Shown: positions 9,714-18,015 of the stretch, piece after piece | Layout of the letters: every line of letters begins with the position of its first letter | Numbering within the stretch: position 1 is the first letter of the stretch | Assembly: GCF_000022205.1 (NCBI RefSeq) | Contig: NC_012028.1 | Span: 310,001 to 374,000 of the forward strand | Reading direction: 5' to 3' | DNA length: 64,000 bases | DNA from: Halorubrum lacusprofundi ATCC 49239 | GTDB taxonomy: Archaea; Halobacteriota; Halobacteria; Halobacteriales; Haloferacaceae | Position numbers and translations under genes: made by a program | The notes under the pieces: generated by a model | What the model was told of the DNA's origin: nothing | The model's database searches: none | What the model saw: only the letters and a program-made list of their open reading frames with translations

Positions 9714-10235
9714 ATGAGTCTTGATGCTCGGGACGTTCGTATTCTACGCTCGATCGCGGAGAACGACTCTACCAGCCCGGAACGCATACAGGAGGAGACG
9801 AATATCCCTAAATCGACGGTCCATTACCGCATCAAGAATATGAAGGACCGAGGGGTGATCAAAAATGATTTATTTGAGATCGATTTCGAAAAGGCTGGAT
9901 TGGGTCTCACGGTTATTTCCGAAGTGCTCGCCGAGTTCGGAGAAGGGTATCAGGAAGAGGTTGGGAAGGCGTTAGCCGAGATTGAGGGGGTAAATGAAGT
10001 TTATTTCATGATGGGGGATACTGATTTCATTGTTATTTCACGGCTTCCGTCTCGTGATATGGTTGAAACGCTTGTTGAGGAGTTTGAGGCTGTTGACGGA
10101 ATCCAACGGACGAGTTCGAAGTTTGTGATCAGTTCGATCAAGGCAGATGAGAGCGTAGGGATATTGCGCGATTACTCTGAAGAGACGTTACTGAACTCGC
10201 ACGGACTCGACGAGACGGTAGAAAAAATTGAGTGA
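9714..10235 (+). CDS. Lrp/AsnC-family transcriptional regulator
   Basis: A DNA-binding regulator of about 173 residues. An AsnC-type helix-turn-helix occupies residues 5-55 (DVRILRSIAEND, IPKSTVHYRIKNM). An alpha/beta effector-binding RAM domain follows (GLTVISEVLAEF to FVISSIK). ATG 9714 (MSLDARDVRIL) gives the standard start. The in-frame ATG 9681 adds eleven atypical residues. A TATA-like GTATATTTATT lies near 9627-9638. It is downstream of queC in the same direction with its own promoter, so a link to preQ0 synthesis is possible but not shown. Confidence 0.85.
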   Translation: MSLDARDVRILRSIAENDSTSPERIQEETNIPKSTVHYRIKNMKDRGVIKNDLFEIDFEKAGLGLTVISEVLAEFGEGYQEEVGKALAEIEGVNEVYFMMGDTDFIVISRLPSRDMVETLVEEFEAVDGIQRTSSKFVISSIKADESVGILRDYSEETLLNSHGLDETVEKIE

Positions 10236-10547
10236 TCTGCTCTGTTCAATCCGGAGAAGGCGGAAGGGTAGAGCCGATTATACACTGGCGACGAAGCGGA
10301 AGTGCTGGACCGGTCGTTTGAGGGCGTCTCCGTGTCAATGTGATGTGGGTTGTGTTGAGAGTCTGCGACGGCCTGCGGTCCGTGGTGCTGCCATCGGTGT
10401 CATGTTACTCGACCGGGAAGCGGCATGGAGGCAGTACCAGCACCGCTCGGGTCGCCGTGGACGCACGCTGAAAACGGCGGTGTTCGTCGGTACGGGATCG
10501 CGTGTGGTCTCTTGATGCTCACGAGTCGGTACGCTGGTCGCACAACG
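10236..10547. other. 312-bp intergenic stretch without a supported gene
   Basis: Frames here are short and mutually contradictory. No IS end, promoter or repeat recognised elsewhere in the window occurs. It lies between the 3' end of the Lrp-like gene and the 3' end of the MFS fragment, so it may include a terminator, but no clear hairpin was seen. Confidence 0.4.
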
Positions 10548-10877
10548 CTATCTTGGCCGTCGAGTCTGGTGAATCCAGAGTGCACACGCGAGGGCCGCGA
10601 AGCCGGCAACTGTGGCGATACCGAACGCAACACGATAGCCTGTAAAGGAGTACACGGGCGTGCCGTCGACGATCTTCCCGGTCCAGAAGACATCGAGCAC
10701 CATACCCATTACTGCGGGCACGACGGCAGCCCCGAAGTAGCCGACGCTGTTTATTGTCCCGCTCACCGTTCCGCTCACCTCGTCGGGGTGTCGCTGACGC
10801 CCGACGGTGAACGCGAGTGACACACCGCCATTGACGAACATGGCCGTGAAGAAGTGGAGTTGCGAATGCCGGTCAAA
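10548..10877 (-). pseudogene. C-terminal fragment of an MFS transporter
   Basis: The minus-strand frame carries the last third of a major facilitator superfamily permease: a helix reading FFTAMFVNGGVSLAF, the conserved SGTVSGTINSVGYFGAA, and two further hydrophobic helices, ending in a basic tail (TRRPR). Recognisable sequence fades at about 10862-10877, where the frame becomes charged and then stops. The N-terminal two thirds are missing. The adjacent transposase gene at 11046-12800 suggests that an insertion and deletion removed them. ATG 10841 is inside a transmembrane helix and is not a real start. Confidence 0.8.
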
Positions 10878-11045
10878 ACGTTCACGGGATCGACTCTATT
10901 CGGACCAGTACCCGATAGAAATAGCCGCGATTACGCTCTAATAGCTATCATACAGACAGAATTATTATAGTAAACACACTTATCGGTAGAAATCTATCTC
11001 AGCAAAGAGTGATGCCTCTCGCGAAGGGCTAGCCCAGATCGAGCT

Positions 11046-12800
11046 CTAAATGAGTGTGATCAGCTCTTTGTCCAGCCAATCAAGGAACCGACTGAGTGTG
11101 ATTCTGGGCTTCTTCCGGGTTTCAATGACCCCAATGCGCTCTTGTGTGAGGAAATCGACTAACAGCCACATATTGTAGACCACACACCCGAAGGCGAAAT
11201 GAAACCACCGTACTCCAAACTCCTTCGAGGTAGTCCACGCTGCTGCGTTCTTGATCGACGAGTACGAGTTCTCGATCGCTCCGCGGTCACTGTACTGTTC
11301 GATCTGCTGTTTCGCCCAGCGCCGATCGAGTGCGACCTCATCACTCACATCGAGACTGGTGATAAACGGCTGTGGCGATCCCTCTTCATGGACATCATCA
11401 TCTTCCGCTGGGGGTAACACGGCAACGGTCGTATGTACCGTGTGGTTTGAGACGCCATCCTTCACTACACCGTGCATGACGAAATCCTCCTCGACATACA
11501 GCGGGGTGTCATTCGGTTCGTGATACCCCTGCTTCACTTGGTCAAACCGGTCACACATCGGTCCAATCCGATGTTGATCTTTCTTGGCAGGGATTACGTA
11601 ATCCAACCGCTTGTTAATAAGCGTCTGAAGGACATCTACAGCGTGAAATTCACGATCGGCATACACCATCCTGATGTCGACATAGTCTTCGGCGATCGAG
11701 AGAAGTTGTCGTGCAACATCCCCAACGTAGTAGGAACTATCCTTGCCGGGATAGGCGTCCGTCGCAGCGTAATCCGTACTCCCGAGCGGACACACCCCAA
11801 CGACGTAGTGGGTGTTCTCGCCGACGATCACGACCGTCGCAAACTTGTGACACCAACTGTACTCTTTTCCTTCAGGTGCGCCCTGTACCCATTCCATCTC
11901 GTCGCGATCGCCATAGTAGGCAACGTACGTCATATCCAGAGCGACTTTCGCACGAGTCCCAAACCGTGAGCCGTTCCCGTGTTCGAGCTCCCTGATTCGG
12001 GGTTTCGCGCGTGTGTAGGTTTTCCGGAGAGCGAAATTCAGTACAGTCGCAATCTCCTCGATAGACATCTGCTTGAGGGCTTCCAACAGCGTCTCACCAG
12101 ATGGGCCGTCCTCGTAGAACGGGTCATCAATATCTGGGTCTGGATTTTTCATGTCACCCAGCTTCTGGCCCGAATCGTGTGCTGCCTTCTGTTTGATCGA
12201 CGCGATTGCTTCTAAGACGAGTAACTCATCGTCGTCGTAGATCGCGTCATCCGGGCGAGAGAGTGAGATTGAAGGGATGGCTACCGACTTCAACTCATCA
12301 AGCACCTGATGCCCCTTCTTCCGTAGCAAGCGTTGGACGGTTCGATTTGACAGCGACTGTTTGTCTTCGTCGTCCGCTGTTTTGAGAAGATCATTCCCGA
12401 TTGGTGCGCCTCGTTCAGCCGCGAGCAGGCGGATCTCTTCAGCACCTGATTCGACGACCGTCTGTAACTTTCTGAATCGGCTTTCAAGCCGGACTGGTTT
12501 ACAGCTACTTTCTGAGGGGAGATCATCCATCTCAAACCCAAATGCACGGGCGAGTTCCGGTCGGTCAGAGAGGCGTTCTGGGATTCCTGACAGAGATTCA
12601 CGCTCGACAGTTGCCCACAGATACGCCAGAAACATTGGCCGAAACGGAAGCGACGAACTCCACTCTGGGTGTGCGTCCCGTAGCGTATAGCGGCTCACGT
12701 CCAGTTCGTTCGCAAGTGTGATCCAGTCAGTATCTGCAGTAAGGACATCATCAACTTGCTTTGTCAGCCCACTTTGAACCCGACTGCTCTCATTGCTCAT
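11046..12800 (-). CDS. Large DDE-type transposase (584 aa), IS family not identified
   Basis: The protein has a DDE/RNase-H-like core: LDMTYVAYYG (first Asp), VYADREFHA (second Asp) and DRGAIENSYSSIKNAA (Glu in an IS4-like ExxYxxIK arrangement), followed by the hydrophobic FAFGCVVYNMWLLVDFL. The ~270-residue N-terminal region contains an HTH-like part. At 584 residues it is longer than ISH3, ISH6 or ISH8 enzymes. No convincing terminal inverted repeats or target duplication were found by eye in 10880-11045 or 12801-13074, so the element's ends are undefined. Confidence 0.85.
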   Translation of the reverse strand: MSNESSRVQSGLTKQVDDVLTADTDWITLANELDVSRYTLRDAHPEWSSSLPFRPMFLAYLWATVERESLSGIPERLSDRPELARAFGFEMDDLPSESSCKPVRLESRFRKLQTVVESGAEEIRLLAAERGAPIGNDLLKTADDEDKQSLSNRTVQRLLRKKGHQVLDELKSVAIPSISLSRPDDAIYDDDELLVLEAIASIKQKAAHDSGQKLGDMKNPDPDIDDPFYEDGPSGETLLEALKQMSIEEIATVLNFALRKTYTRAKPRIRELEHGNGSRFGTRAKVALDMTYVAYYGDRDEMEWVQGAPEGKEYSWCHKFATVVIVGENTHYVVGVCPLGSTDYAATDAYPGKDSSYYVGDVARQLLSIAEDYVDIRMVYADREFHAVDVLQTLINKRLDYVIPAKKDQHRIGPMCDRFDQVKQGYHEPNDTPLYVEEDFVMHGVVKDGVSNHTVHTTVAVLPPAEDDDVHEEGSPQPFITSLDVSDEVALDRRWAKQQIEQYSDRGAIENSYSSIKNAAAWTTSKEFGVRWFHFAFGCVVYNMWLLVDFLTQERIGVIETRKKPRITLSRFLDWLDKELITLI

Positions 12801-13074
12801 CGGCTCTCACCGTCGATCGACAAAGATGAGCTGTCAACAGCCCAGTTGAGTGAGGACATTAGTATCGATAGTAGATTCATTTTGAACTTAACTGCTAGCG
12901 TGTCGTTTCCGAAGTTTTCGAAATAACCTTTGATACGGAGAGTTAAATACAAAATTTGAATACTACCGTTCGTCCCAAACAGAGATACATAGAATATTTG
13001 AGTATGCTTTGAATGCCAGTATAATTTGAACTAATGTACAAGGTGAATAGCGCTGCATCACAGAGCAGTATGTA
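12801..13074. other. AT-rich intergenic stretch upstream of the large transposase
   Basis: This 274-bp AT-rich gap separates divergently transcribed genes. It probably holds the end of the transposase element and the promoter of the winged-helix gene at 13075. No gene is visible. Confidence 0.4.
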
Positions 13075-13581
13075 ATGCCAGATGATATCCCCGATACAGC
13101 GCCTAATTTAGAGGATGTGAATTACGATGAACTGTCGGAATTTTTTGAGAAGAAGGGCGCAGTTGAGTTGATCTCTCTTCTTGATGGTGAAGGGTATCGA
13201 TTCGACGAAATCGACGATTTACTCGATGTCAGCCGTGGGTATCTGAATGATCGCCGTGACGAAGCCGTCCATCTCAGGCTGATTGTTCCTGACCAAGCAT
13301 ACCGAGATGACTCCGTCCGCCGTGTGTGGACTCTTACAACGTTGGGCCACTACCTCCGACAGCGGATGCGCCATCTCGGAGTGACAGAGAGCCACGAGCG
13401 ACTCATCACCGCTAGACGTGAATACGAAGACCGGAAGGGTGATTTCTTGGACTGGGTTGATGATCCAGAGTCAATTGAAGCGTATGCTGAAGATATGCGA
13501 GCTGGCAATCGGGTACATCCAACAGAGTTTCCGGCCAAGATACAAGATCTTTTCCGCCGAATTGATCACGACCGTTTCTAA
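13075..13581 (+). CDS. Winged helix-turn-helix protein, 168 aa
   Basis: An N-terminal domain reads like a winged helix: ELSEFFEKKGAVELISLL, then a recognition-like helix FDEIDDLLDVSRGYLNDRR, then a wing ending RRVWTLTTLGHYLR. The C-terminal half is helical and charged, without a known signature. It is probably a small transcriptional regulator of a type common on haloarchaeal plasmids. It stands alone: nothing intact follows in the same direction, and IS debris begins about 80 bp downstream. Confidence 0.65.
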   Translation: MPDDIPDTAPNLEDVNYDELSEFFEKKGAVELISLLDGEGYRFDEIDDLLDVSRGYLNDRRDEAVHLRLIVPDQAYRDDSVRRVWTLTTLGHYLRQRMRHLGVTESHERLITARREYEDRKGDFLDWVDDPESIEAYAEDMRAGNRVHPTEFPAKIQDLFRRIDHDRF

Positions 13582-13662
13582 TCCTGCTTGAACTGTTAGT
13601 GGACCTTTGGGGTAGTGGATTTGTTGAAATATTCAGCAGGTGACACGACTTGAGGTGGCTTC

Positions 13663-13693
13663 GGTCAATACAGGGGACTCACGAATCGCTCAG
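13663..13693 (+). repeat. 31-bp scrap of IS5-like 3' non-coding sequence
   Basis: This 31-bp stretch (GGTCAATACAGG, then ACTCACGAATCGCTCAG) matches 32666-32696, which lies just after the stop of the IS5-like transposase at 31842-32663, at all but two positions. It is a solo remnant of the same element family. Confidence 0.7.
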
Positions 13694-14002
13694 ACTGCGT
13701 GAGGTGTCTCCCAGTCGGGAGTATCTGTCAAAGCAAATATCCCCCGTCTGAATACAGTTATAGACATGGATCTTGAACAGTTTCGCTACTACACTGCGTG
13801 GCACCAACACGCAAATCAGCGTTCTTACGAGGCTCCGGCCTCCCCGTGGAGGCTTCTCTCGGTGAGTCCAGCAGTAGTGGACTGGTACCATCCGAATCTT
13901 CAACTAAACTGGGGACTCGGTCGGGTGGAAGGTGGAGAGTGGGACGACACGAGCAACTGCTCACACATCCGAGACACCGTTATTTATCAAGGGCTCAGAG
14001 AG

Positions 14003-14931
14003 TGCTGTGTTGAATAGGTGCTGAGTCACGGTTACAGCGGTTCACACAGTGGTTCTATGTTGGTGATGGCGAACATCAAGACGATTTCACGGAACTGTCG
14101 ATACCAGCCCAGCGCTCGCACGGCGTCGCCGAGCGAGCGCTTCGTTGTCGAATACGATGTTTCGGCCATCCACCGCTGAGAGTAACCTTTTGCCCGGTTG
14201 AGAGCGTTTTTCGCGGCTGCGTTCGCTGACGAGCCGCGATAATGAACGAGGTAATCGATGTCGTGTGCGGCGATCTCGTACTCGGTGTGCCAGTCTTGGA
14301 AGCCGTTGTCGGCGGCAACCGACTGCAGGTCGTCCGCGTTTCGGCGGACGACCTGCGGTCCCGTCTTCGTGTCGTGCTTCCACCGAGCTGCAATGTGCAC
14401 GTCAAGAACAGCCAGCGATTCCACATCAGTCAATGTCGTCACTTTTAGCGTCTGTATCGTTCGTCCTGCCCGCTGACGAAAGTACGATGACGCACGTCGC
14501 CGGTCGAAGAACGTGCTGTCGAGCGCAGCGTGTTCGGACTGCGGGTGCTGCTGCGCGGAAACGCGCAGCAGCGCCCGCCATACCCACATTTTCAGCCGAT
14601 CAAACGACTTGTAGATCGTGCTGTAGTCTGGGAGATCGTCTGGATCTAAGCCGAGTGCGTCACGAATCTCGGCCATATACTTCAGCCGATTCGGCGTTTC
14701 TCGGTAGCTGTGGCCGTCTTCGAGCCGAAGACAGTGTAGCACAACGTGTTTCCAGCGGGCGAACCCGCCGCTGGCGGGCTCGCCCGCGTGCTTTCCCAAC
14801 GCTTGTTTGACTAGGCGACGACACTGCTCAACGAAGTCGAGGAGATCGACTTCCATGGACAGAATCGATTTCCTCGGCTTCGTCCTTCTGCCCCGTGATA
14901 ACAGCTGATTAGATCGCTATTCAACACAGCA
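14003..14931 (-). mobile_element. Complete IS5-family (ISH1-group-like) insertion sequence, 929 bp
   Basis: The terminal repeats are TGCTGTGTTGAATAG at the left (14003-14017) and its complement CTATTCAACACAGCA at the right (14917-14931). A perfect 8-bp target duplication TCAGAGAG flanks it (13995-14002 and 14932-14939), the size expected for ISH1-group elements. One intact transposase gene fills it. Exact ends and duplication indicate a recent insertion. Confidence 0.95.
14032..14856 (-). CDS. IS5-family transposase, 274 aa
   Basis: A DDE transposase of ISH1-group length. The catalytic region includes ALDSTFFDRRRAS (first Asp), VAADNGFQDW (second Asp, in a DNG context) and the C-terminal YSQRWMAETSYSTTKRSLGDAVR, where the Glu of the DDE triad lies in the AETSYSTTKR segment. 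It fills the 929-bp element, starting 75 bp inside the right repeat. It is intact, so the element may be active. A decayed copy of the C-terminal part of a relative lies at 33594-33811. Confidence 0.93.
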   Translation of the reverse strand: MEVDLLDFVEQCRRLVKQALGKHAGEPASGGFARWKHVVLHCLRLEDGHSYRETPNRLKYMAEIRDALGLDPDDLPDYSTIYKSFDRLKMWVWRALLRVSAQQHPQSEHAALDSTFFDRRRASSYFRQRAGRTIQTLKVTTLTDVESLAVLDVHIAARWKHDTKTGPQVVRRNADDLQSVAADNGFQDWHTEYEIAAHDIDYLVHYRGSSANAAAKNALNRAKGYSQRWMAETSYSTTKRSLGDAVRALGWYRQFREIVLMFAITNIEPLCEPL

Positions 14932-15438
14932 TCAGAGAGAGGTTTCAAGAAAGCTACGCATGGGAAGATACAACTCTCTTTCAGTACGTAGCGGAGCAAT
15001 TTGAGCAGCGTGAGACGGTGCGAGGGTATGAAAGCCCATCAGAGTATGTGAGGGTCCGGTGTGCGTATCTGGATAATCTCTTCAAATCGATACGTGATGA
15101 CGGTTACCGCTCGAACGCAGCCGCTTACCACGAAATGGCGACCGAGGATAACAAATTCGAAGATGCGTATGCGAATCATTTAGATCCACTTGTTGCTATC
15201 TCTCGAACCGGTGAGATATACTGGCTAGAGGGATACCATCGATTCGCAATTGCGTCAATTCTCGAACTAGAGGAGATTCCTGTGTACGTCTTGTGCCGTC
15301 ATGAAGAGTGGCAACGTGTGCGGGACGCACTCTCCACTGAACCGTCCTCCTCACTCTCCTCTGAGTTGGAGGAGTATGTTAATCATCCAGACACACAGGA
15401 CATCGATGTGTAGAGTAGTCGGTACCCGATTTGCGCCC

Positions 15439-15564
15439 TGTATCTCGCACGGTTATCGAAACATCCCTCTGAGCTGGTAGAATTCTGAATGGTCAATACG
15501 CAGGTCTCATCGACCAGCCGTTTCAGGCAAGTATATGTCTGAGAAAAAGTATTTCAACAGAGCC
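15439..15564 (+). mobile_element. Remnant right end of an IS5-like element
   Basis: Bases 15439-15475 translate like the last residues of an IS5-like transposase. GGTCAATACG follows, then a subterminal stretch, and the terminal repeat ATTTCAACAGAGCC ends at 15564. The same end occurs at 36510 (nearly identical), 33593 and 36831. The rest of the element is missing, because the sequence before 15439 belongs to the split 236-aa gene region. Confidence 0.75.
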
Positions 15565-15810
15565 GAGCGTTTGTATTTATTTCAACGAAGGCCGATGCGC
15601 CTGTAACGTGTGTATATGTACCAAATACCTGCGGGTACCGTCAGCAACTGGGCCGTTGGGACGCCAATCGAAACCAAATGTAAGAGCGCAACCCCACCGT
15701 AAACAATCCGATTAGGAGACCAGTTACAGTCTCTCCGTCGAACTGCCCTGATGTCAAGCCACAGGCTCACCGAGAACAACGGAACCAACAGTACCACCGC
15801 GATTATGAAT
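15501..15810. repeat. 310-bp direct repeat, copy 1 (second copy 36447-36756)
   Basis: The stretch from CAGGTCTCATCGACC to GCGATTATGAAT is repeated nearly identically, without length change, at 36447-36756. It covers the IS5-like right end plus the 3' third of the membrane-protein gene at 15582-16007. Copy 1 is the complete context. Copy 2 is cut off inside the gene. Confidence 0.9.
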
Positions 15811-16007
15811 GCGACTGTAACAGTCAACGAGGCAAGAAACGGACCTGTGAGTAGCTGATTCGCCGGGACCAGCGCAGATGGTGTGTCACGGACCTCGCTC
15901 ACTAGGTGTAGCGTTGCCCACGCCATCCACGTCAGGCCCAAGGTCACTATTGGGACAGCGACACTGTACCACCACCGAGATATTCGGGATTGACGATCAT
16001 CCGGCAT
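15582..16007 (-). CDS. Four-helix integral membrane protein of unknown function
   Basis: About 141 residues from ATG 16007 (MPDDRQSRISRWW), with hydrophobic helices around residues 12-35, 50-80, 95-110 and 115-135, and a basic C-terminus (RYRRIGLR). ATG 16007 is chosen because it overlaps the stop of the preceding gene (15997) in an operon-like way. The in-frame ATG 16079 lies inside that gene. Its 3' part is duplicated at 36447-36756. It is the last gene of a four-gene run of exported or membrane proteins (20168 to 15582). I do not recognise the family. Confidence 0.6.
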   Translation of the reverse strand: MPDDRQSRISRWWYSVAVPIVTLGLTWMAWATLHLVSEVRDTPSALVPANQLLTGPFLASLTVTVAFIIAVVLLVPLFSVSLWLDIRAVRRRDCNWSPNRIVYGGVALLHLVSIGVPTAQLLTVPAGIWYIYTRYRRIGLR

Positions 16008-16320
16008 GGGTCTGTTTCCGGTAAACAAAAATATAAGTAATCGCAATGACAGTCCCCATAAGGCTAAACGAAACGACACTACGCCTGAATCCGCCGGTCA
16101 CATAACTGGCTGCTGCCGTTCCAAACACCGTGACAGATAGGGCCCCAAGCAAATGATACTGTGGGAACGGCAGATCAACCGCGGTCAAAGCACCGACGGC
16201 ACCGAGTGCTAGTAGCGCCACCCGCATCGGCCACGACTCCGTACCAAGTAACAAAACCACTAATATGACTGCTGCGATGGCAAGGCCCCCGAGCTTCAAT
16301 GGATGTGGCGTTTTAATCAT
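15997..16320 (-). CDS. Membrane protein, 107 aa, of unknown function
   Basis: Nearly the whole chain is hydrophobic (helices about 8-28, 32-50, 57-75 and 82-101), ending in a short polar tail. It overlaps the next gene by 11 bases, implying co-translation. Upstream, 45 bp away, is the end of the IS-interrupted 163-aa gene. The neighbourhood of a Tat-exported protein, a membrane-anchored protein and two membrane proteins suggests one envelope-located system, but I cannot assign a function. Confidence 0.6.
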   Translation of the reverse strand: MIKTPHPLKLGGLAIAAVILVVLLLGTESWPMRVALLALGAVGALTAVDLPFPQYHLLGALSVTVFGTAAASYVTGGFRRSVVSFSLMGTVIAITYIFVYRKQTHAG

Positions 16321-16597
16321 ATTGACATGCTATAGATTGAGGCCGAAGTGATATAGTTGATGTGATTAGGCCGGGAATGGGAAACCGTCGAAGACGATGA
16401 TAAGGCCAATGATGACGAGCAAGAAGGCGTAGAGTACCTGCCCAGTCCCTCTGTTAGGATCTTGACCTAGATCTCTGACCACATCTTTAGCGGTGTCATC
16501 TACTGTGTTGATAACAGTGTCGACTGCGGCAGTCGGATCCACGTCAGGGAGGCCAAACCGTGCGCAACCCTCAGCCGTCTCCTCACCGACCCAGACT

Positions 16598-17996
16598 CAG
16601 TACCTCACAAAGCATCCTCGGCTAGCTGTTTCTGCGGCCTGAGTTCTGTGTCGAAGCGGTTGTACTGACGGTCTCGACGAGAGAATTACGGACGGATCGA
16701 CGGAGAGCTGTCGCTGTCGGCGGCGGTCAGCCGCCGACGCGACAGCGTCGCCACTCACTCCGCTGGCTTGCTCGGTCGGTGGTTAGCGGTGGAATCGGTC
16801 GTCAGGTGGCCGATTCGCGGGGACGGCCCGACGCACCGCGAGGGCCGTCCACGCAGCTCGTCGAATCATATTGACGAACTCCTTGTACGGCCACCACCAG
16901 AGGCGACGCCCGCCTCGGCGGGGCGTCGCCACATACTCGTAGTGAAGGTACCGCCAGACGTTCTGTAAGAGGAGACTCACCACCACGTACAGCAGCCGTA
17001 CCGTTGGATCTCGTGTTGTCGTTGTCGCTATCGCTTGCTCAAACAAGCGATAGCTTGACTCGATACCGAAGCGTTTCGAGTAGTGGTATCGAGCGTCCCG
17101 TGGTGAGTCGATGAACGGCGCGTCAGCGGCGTAGCCGTGACGCGCCACACCGTTCTCGTCATACTTCCCATTTAGGTACGTACAGTCGATGTAGACGGGA
17201 AAATCGACGGTCCAGCTGTGACCGTCGAGTTTCCCCGTCAGATCATGCTGAATGACGCGACTCCATCCTTCCGAGAGCTCTTGCTGAATCGCCTCACCCC
17301 ACCGGATGATCGGGATCACGTACGCGTAATTGTGCGCCTGAAGCAGCGTGAGACACTTACTGTCGTAGAATCCGCGATCAAGGTAGACGGCCTTGACCCC
17401 GGCGTCAAGGCCGTCGAGGACACCGAAGAACTCAGCGAGGACACTACTTGCGGTATCGCCGTCTTTGAGACGGCGTACCGCCAGCGTGTAGCGTTTGTTC
17501 TTCACACGCGCGTAGAGTGTGGCATAGGCGTGGAACGCAGTGGTTCCACGCTTCGCTACCGAGTGATAGAGGCCGTCTGTGTCGTCTTCGTCACCGTAGT
17601 AGGGCCGCAGGTGGAGGTCTGCGCAGACCTCCACCTGTTCGGGGAGCAATTCATCGAGATCCTTTCGCAGGAGCGTGTTAGCGACTCGTTCGAGCCGTTC
17701 CGGCTCGAACTTCGTCCGAAGATGGTAGAGGACCGTGTTCCCAGCGGGTGAGTTCTGGCTCGACGCACAGAGCGTAGAGACAGAGGTCCCGTCGGCGCAA
17801 GCGCCGACGAGGACCTCATAGATGTCTTCAGCAGTGATTTCAGCGTTATTGGCTAACGAGAGCGAAACTTCCTCGTCAAGGCGGTTGACGAGAAAGTTAA
17901 GAAGCTGGTCCTCGTGGATCTCACCGTCTGCTTGTTTGGTTTTAGACACACCTTCAGCAAGCAGACGTTCTAACTAAGCGGCTTTGTGAAGTACTG
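16598..17996 (-). mobile_element. ISH3-family insertion sequence, copy 1 (1399 bp)
   Basis: Terminal repeats are CAGTACCTCACAAAGC at the left and the complement of CAGTACTTCACAAAGC at the right (GCTTTGTGAAGTACTG, ending 17996). A 5-bp duplication AGACT flanks it (16593-16597 and 17997-18001). The sequence appears identical to copy 2 at 46039-47437, which has its own duplication AGAAT. Both are recent and in the same orientation. Confidence 0.95.
16783..17949 (-). CDS. ISH3-family transposase, 388 aa
   Basis: Length and sequence are those of ISH3-family DDE enzymes. ADLHLRPYYGDED carries the first Asp, VYLDRGFYDSK the second, and the C-terminal YHYSKRFGIESSYRLFEQ holds the Glu. The Trp/Arg-rich tail is typical of the family. 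The start MSKTKQADGEI lies 47 bp inside the right terminal repeat. The protein is identical to that of 46224-47390. Confidence 0.95.
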   Translation of the reverse strand: MSKTKQADGEIHEDQLLNFLVNRLDEEVSLSLANNAEITAEDIYEVLVGACADGTSVSTLCASSQNSPAGNTVLYHLRTKFEPERLERVANTLLRKDLDELLPEQVEVCADLHLRPYYGDEDDTDGLYHSVAKRGTTAFHAYATLYARVKNKRYTLAVRRLKDGDTASSVLAEFFGVLDGLDAGVKAVYLDRGFYDSKCLTLLQAHNYAYVIPIIRWGEAIQQELSEGWSRVIQHDLTGKLDGHSWTVDFPVYIDCTYLNGKYDENGVARHGYAADAPFIDSPRDARYHYSKRFGIESSYRLFEQAIATTTTRDPTVRLLYVVVSLLLQNVWRYLHYEYVATPRRGGRRLWWWPYKEFVNMIRRAAWTALAVRRAVPANRPPDDRFHR

Positions 17997-18015
17997 AGAC
18001 TGCGTCCAGATCTTC

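Larger units (their letters stand above)
13766..15413 (+). pseudogene. Conserved 236-aa protein with a ParB/sulfiredoxin-like motif, split by an IS5 element
   Basis: Codons 13766-14002 and 14940-15413 join in frame once the IS (14003-14931) and one 8-bp target duplication are removed, giving 236 residues without a stop. The N-terminal part has NWGLGRVEGGEWD. The C-terminal part (DPLVAISRTGEIYWLEGYHRFAIASILEL) resembles ParB-like nuclease/binding domains of haloarchaeal proteins often found in surface-polysaccharide loci. The precise join shows that the gene was intact until a recent insertion. As it stands, two fragments of about 83 and 130 residues could be made. Confidence 0.85.

Noticed and set aside
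10880-13074. Terminal inverted repeats of the large-transposase element
   Set aside because: I compared both flanks by eye and found no convincing pair, so no element boundaries are given.
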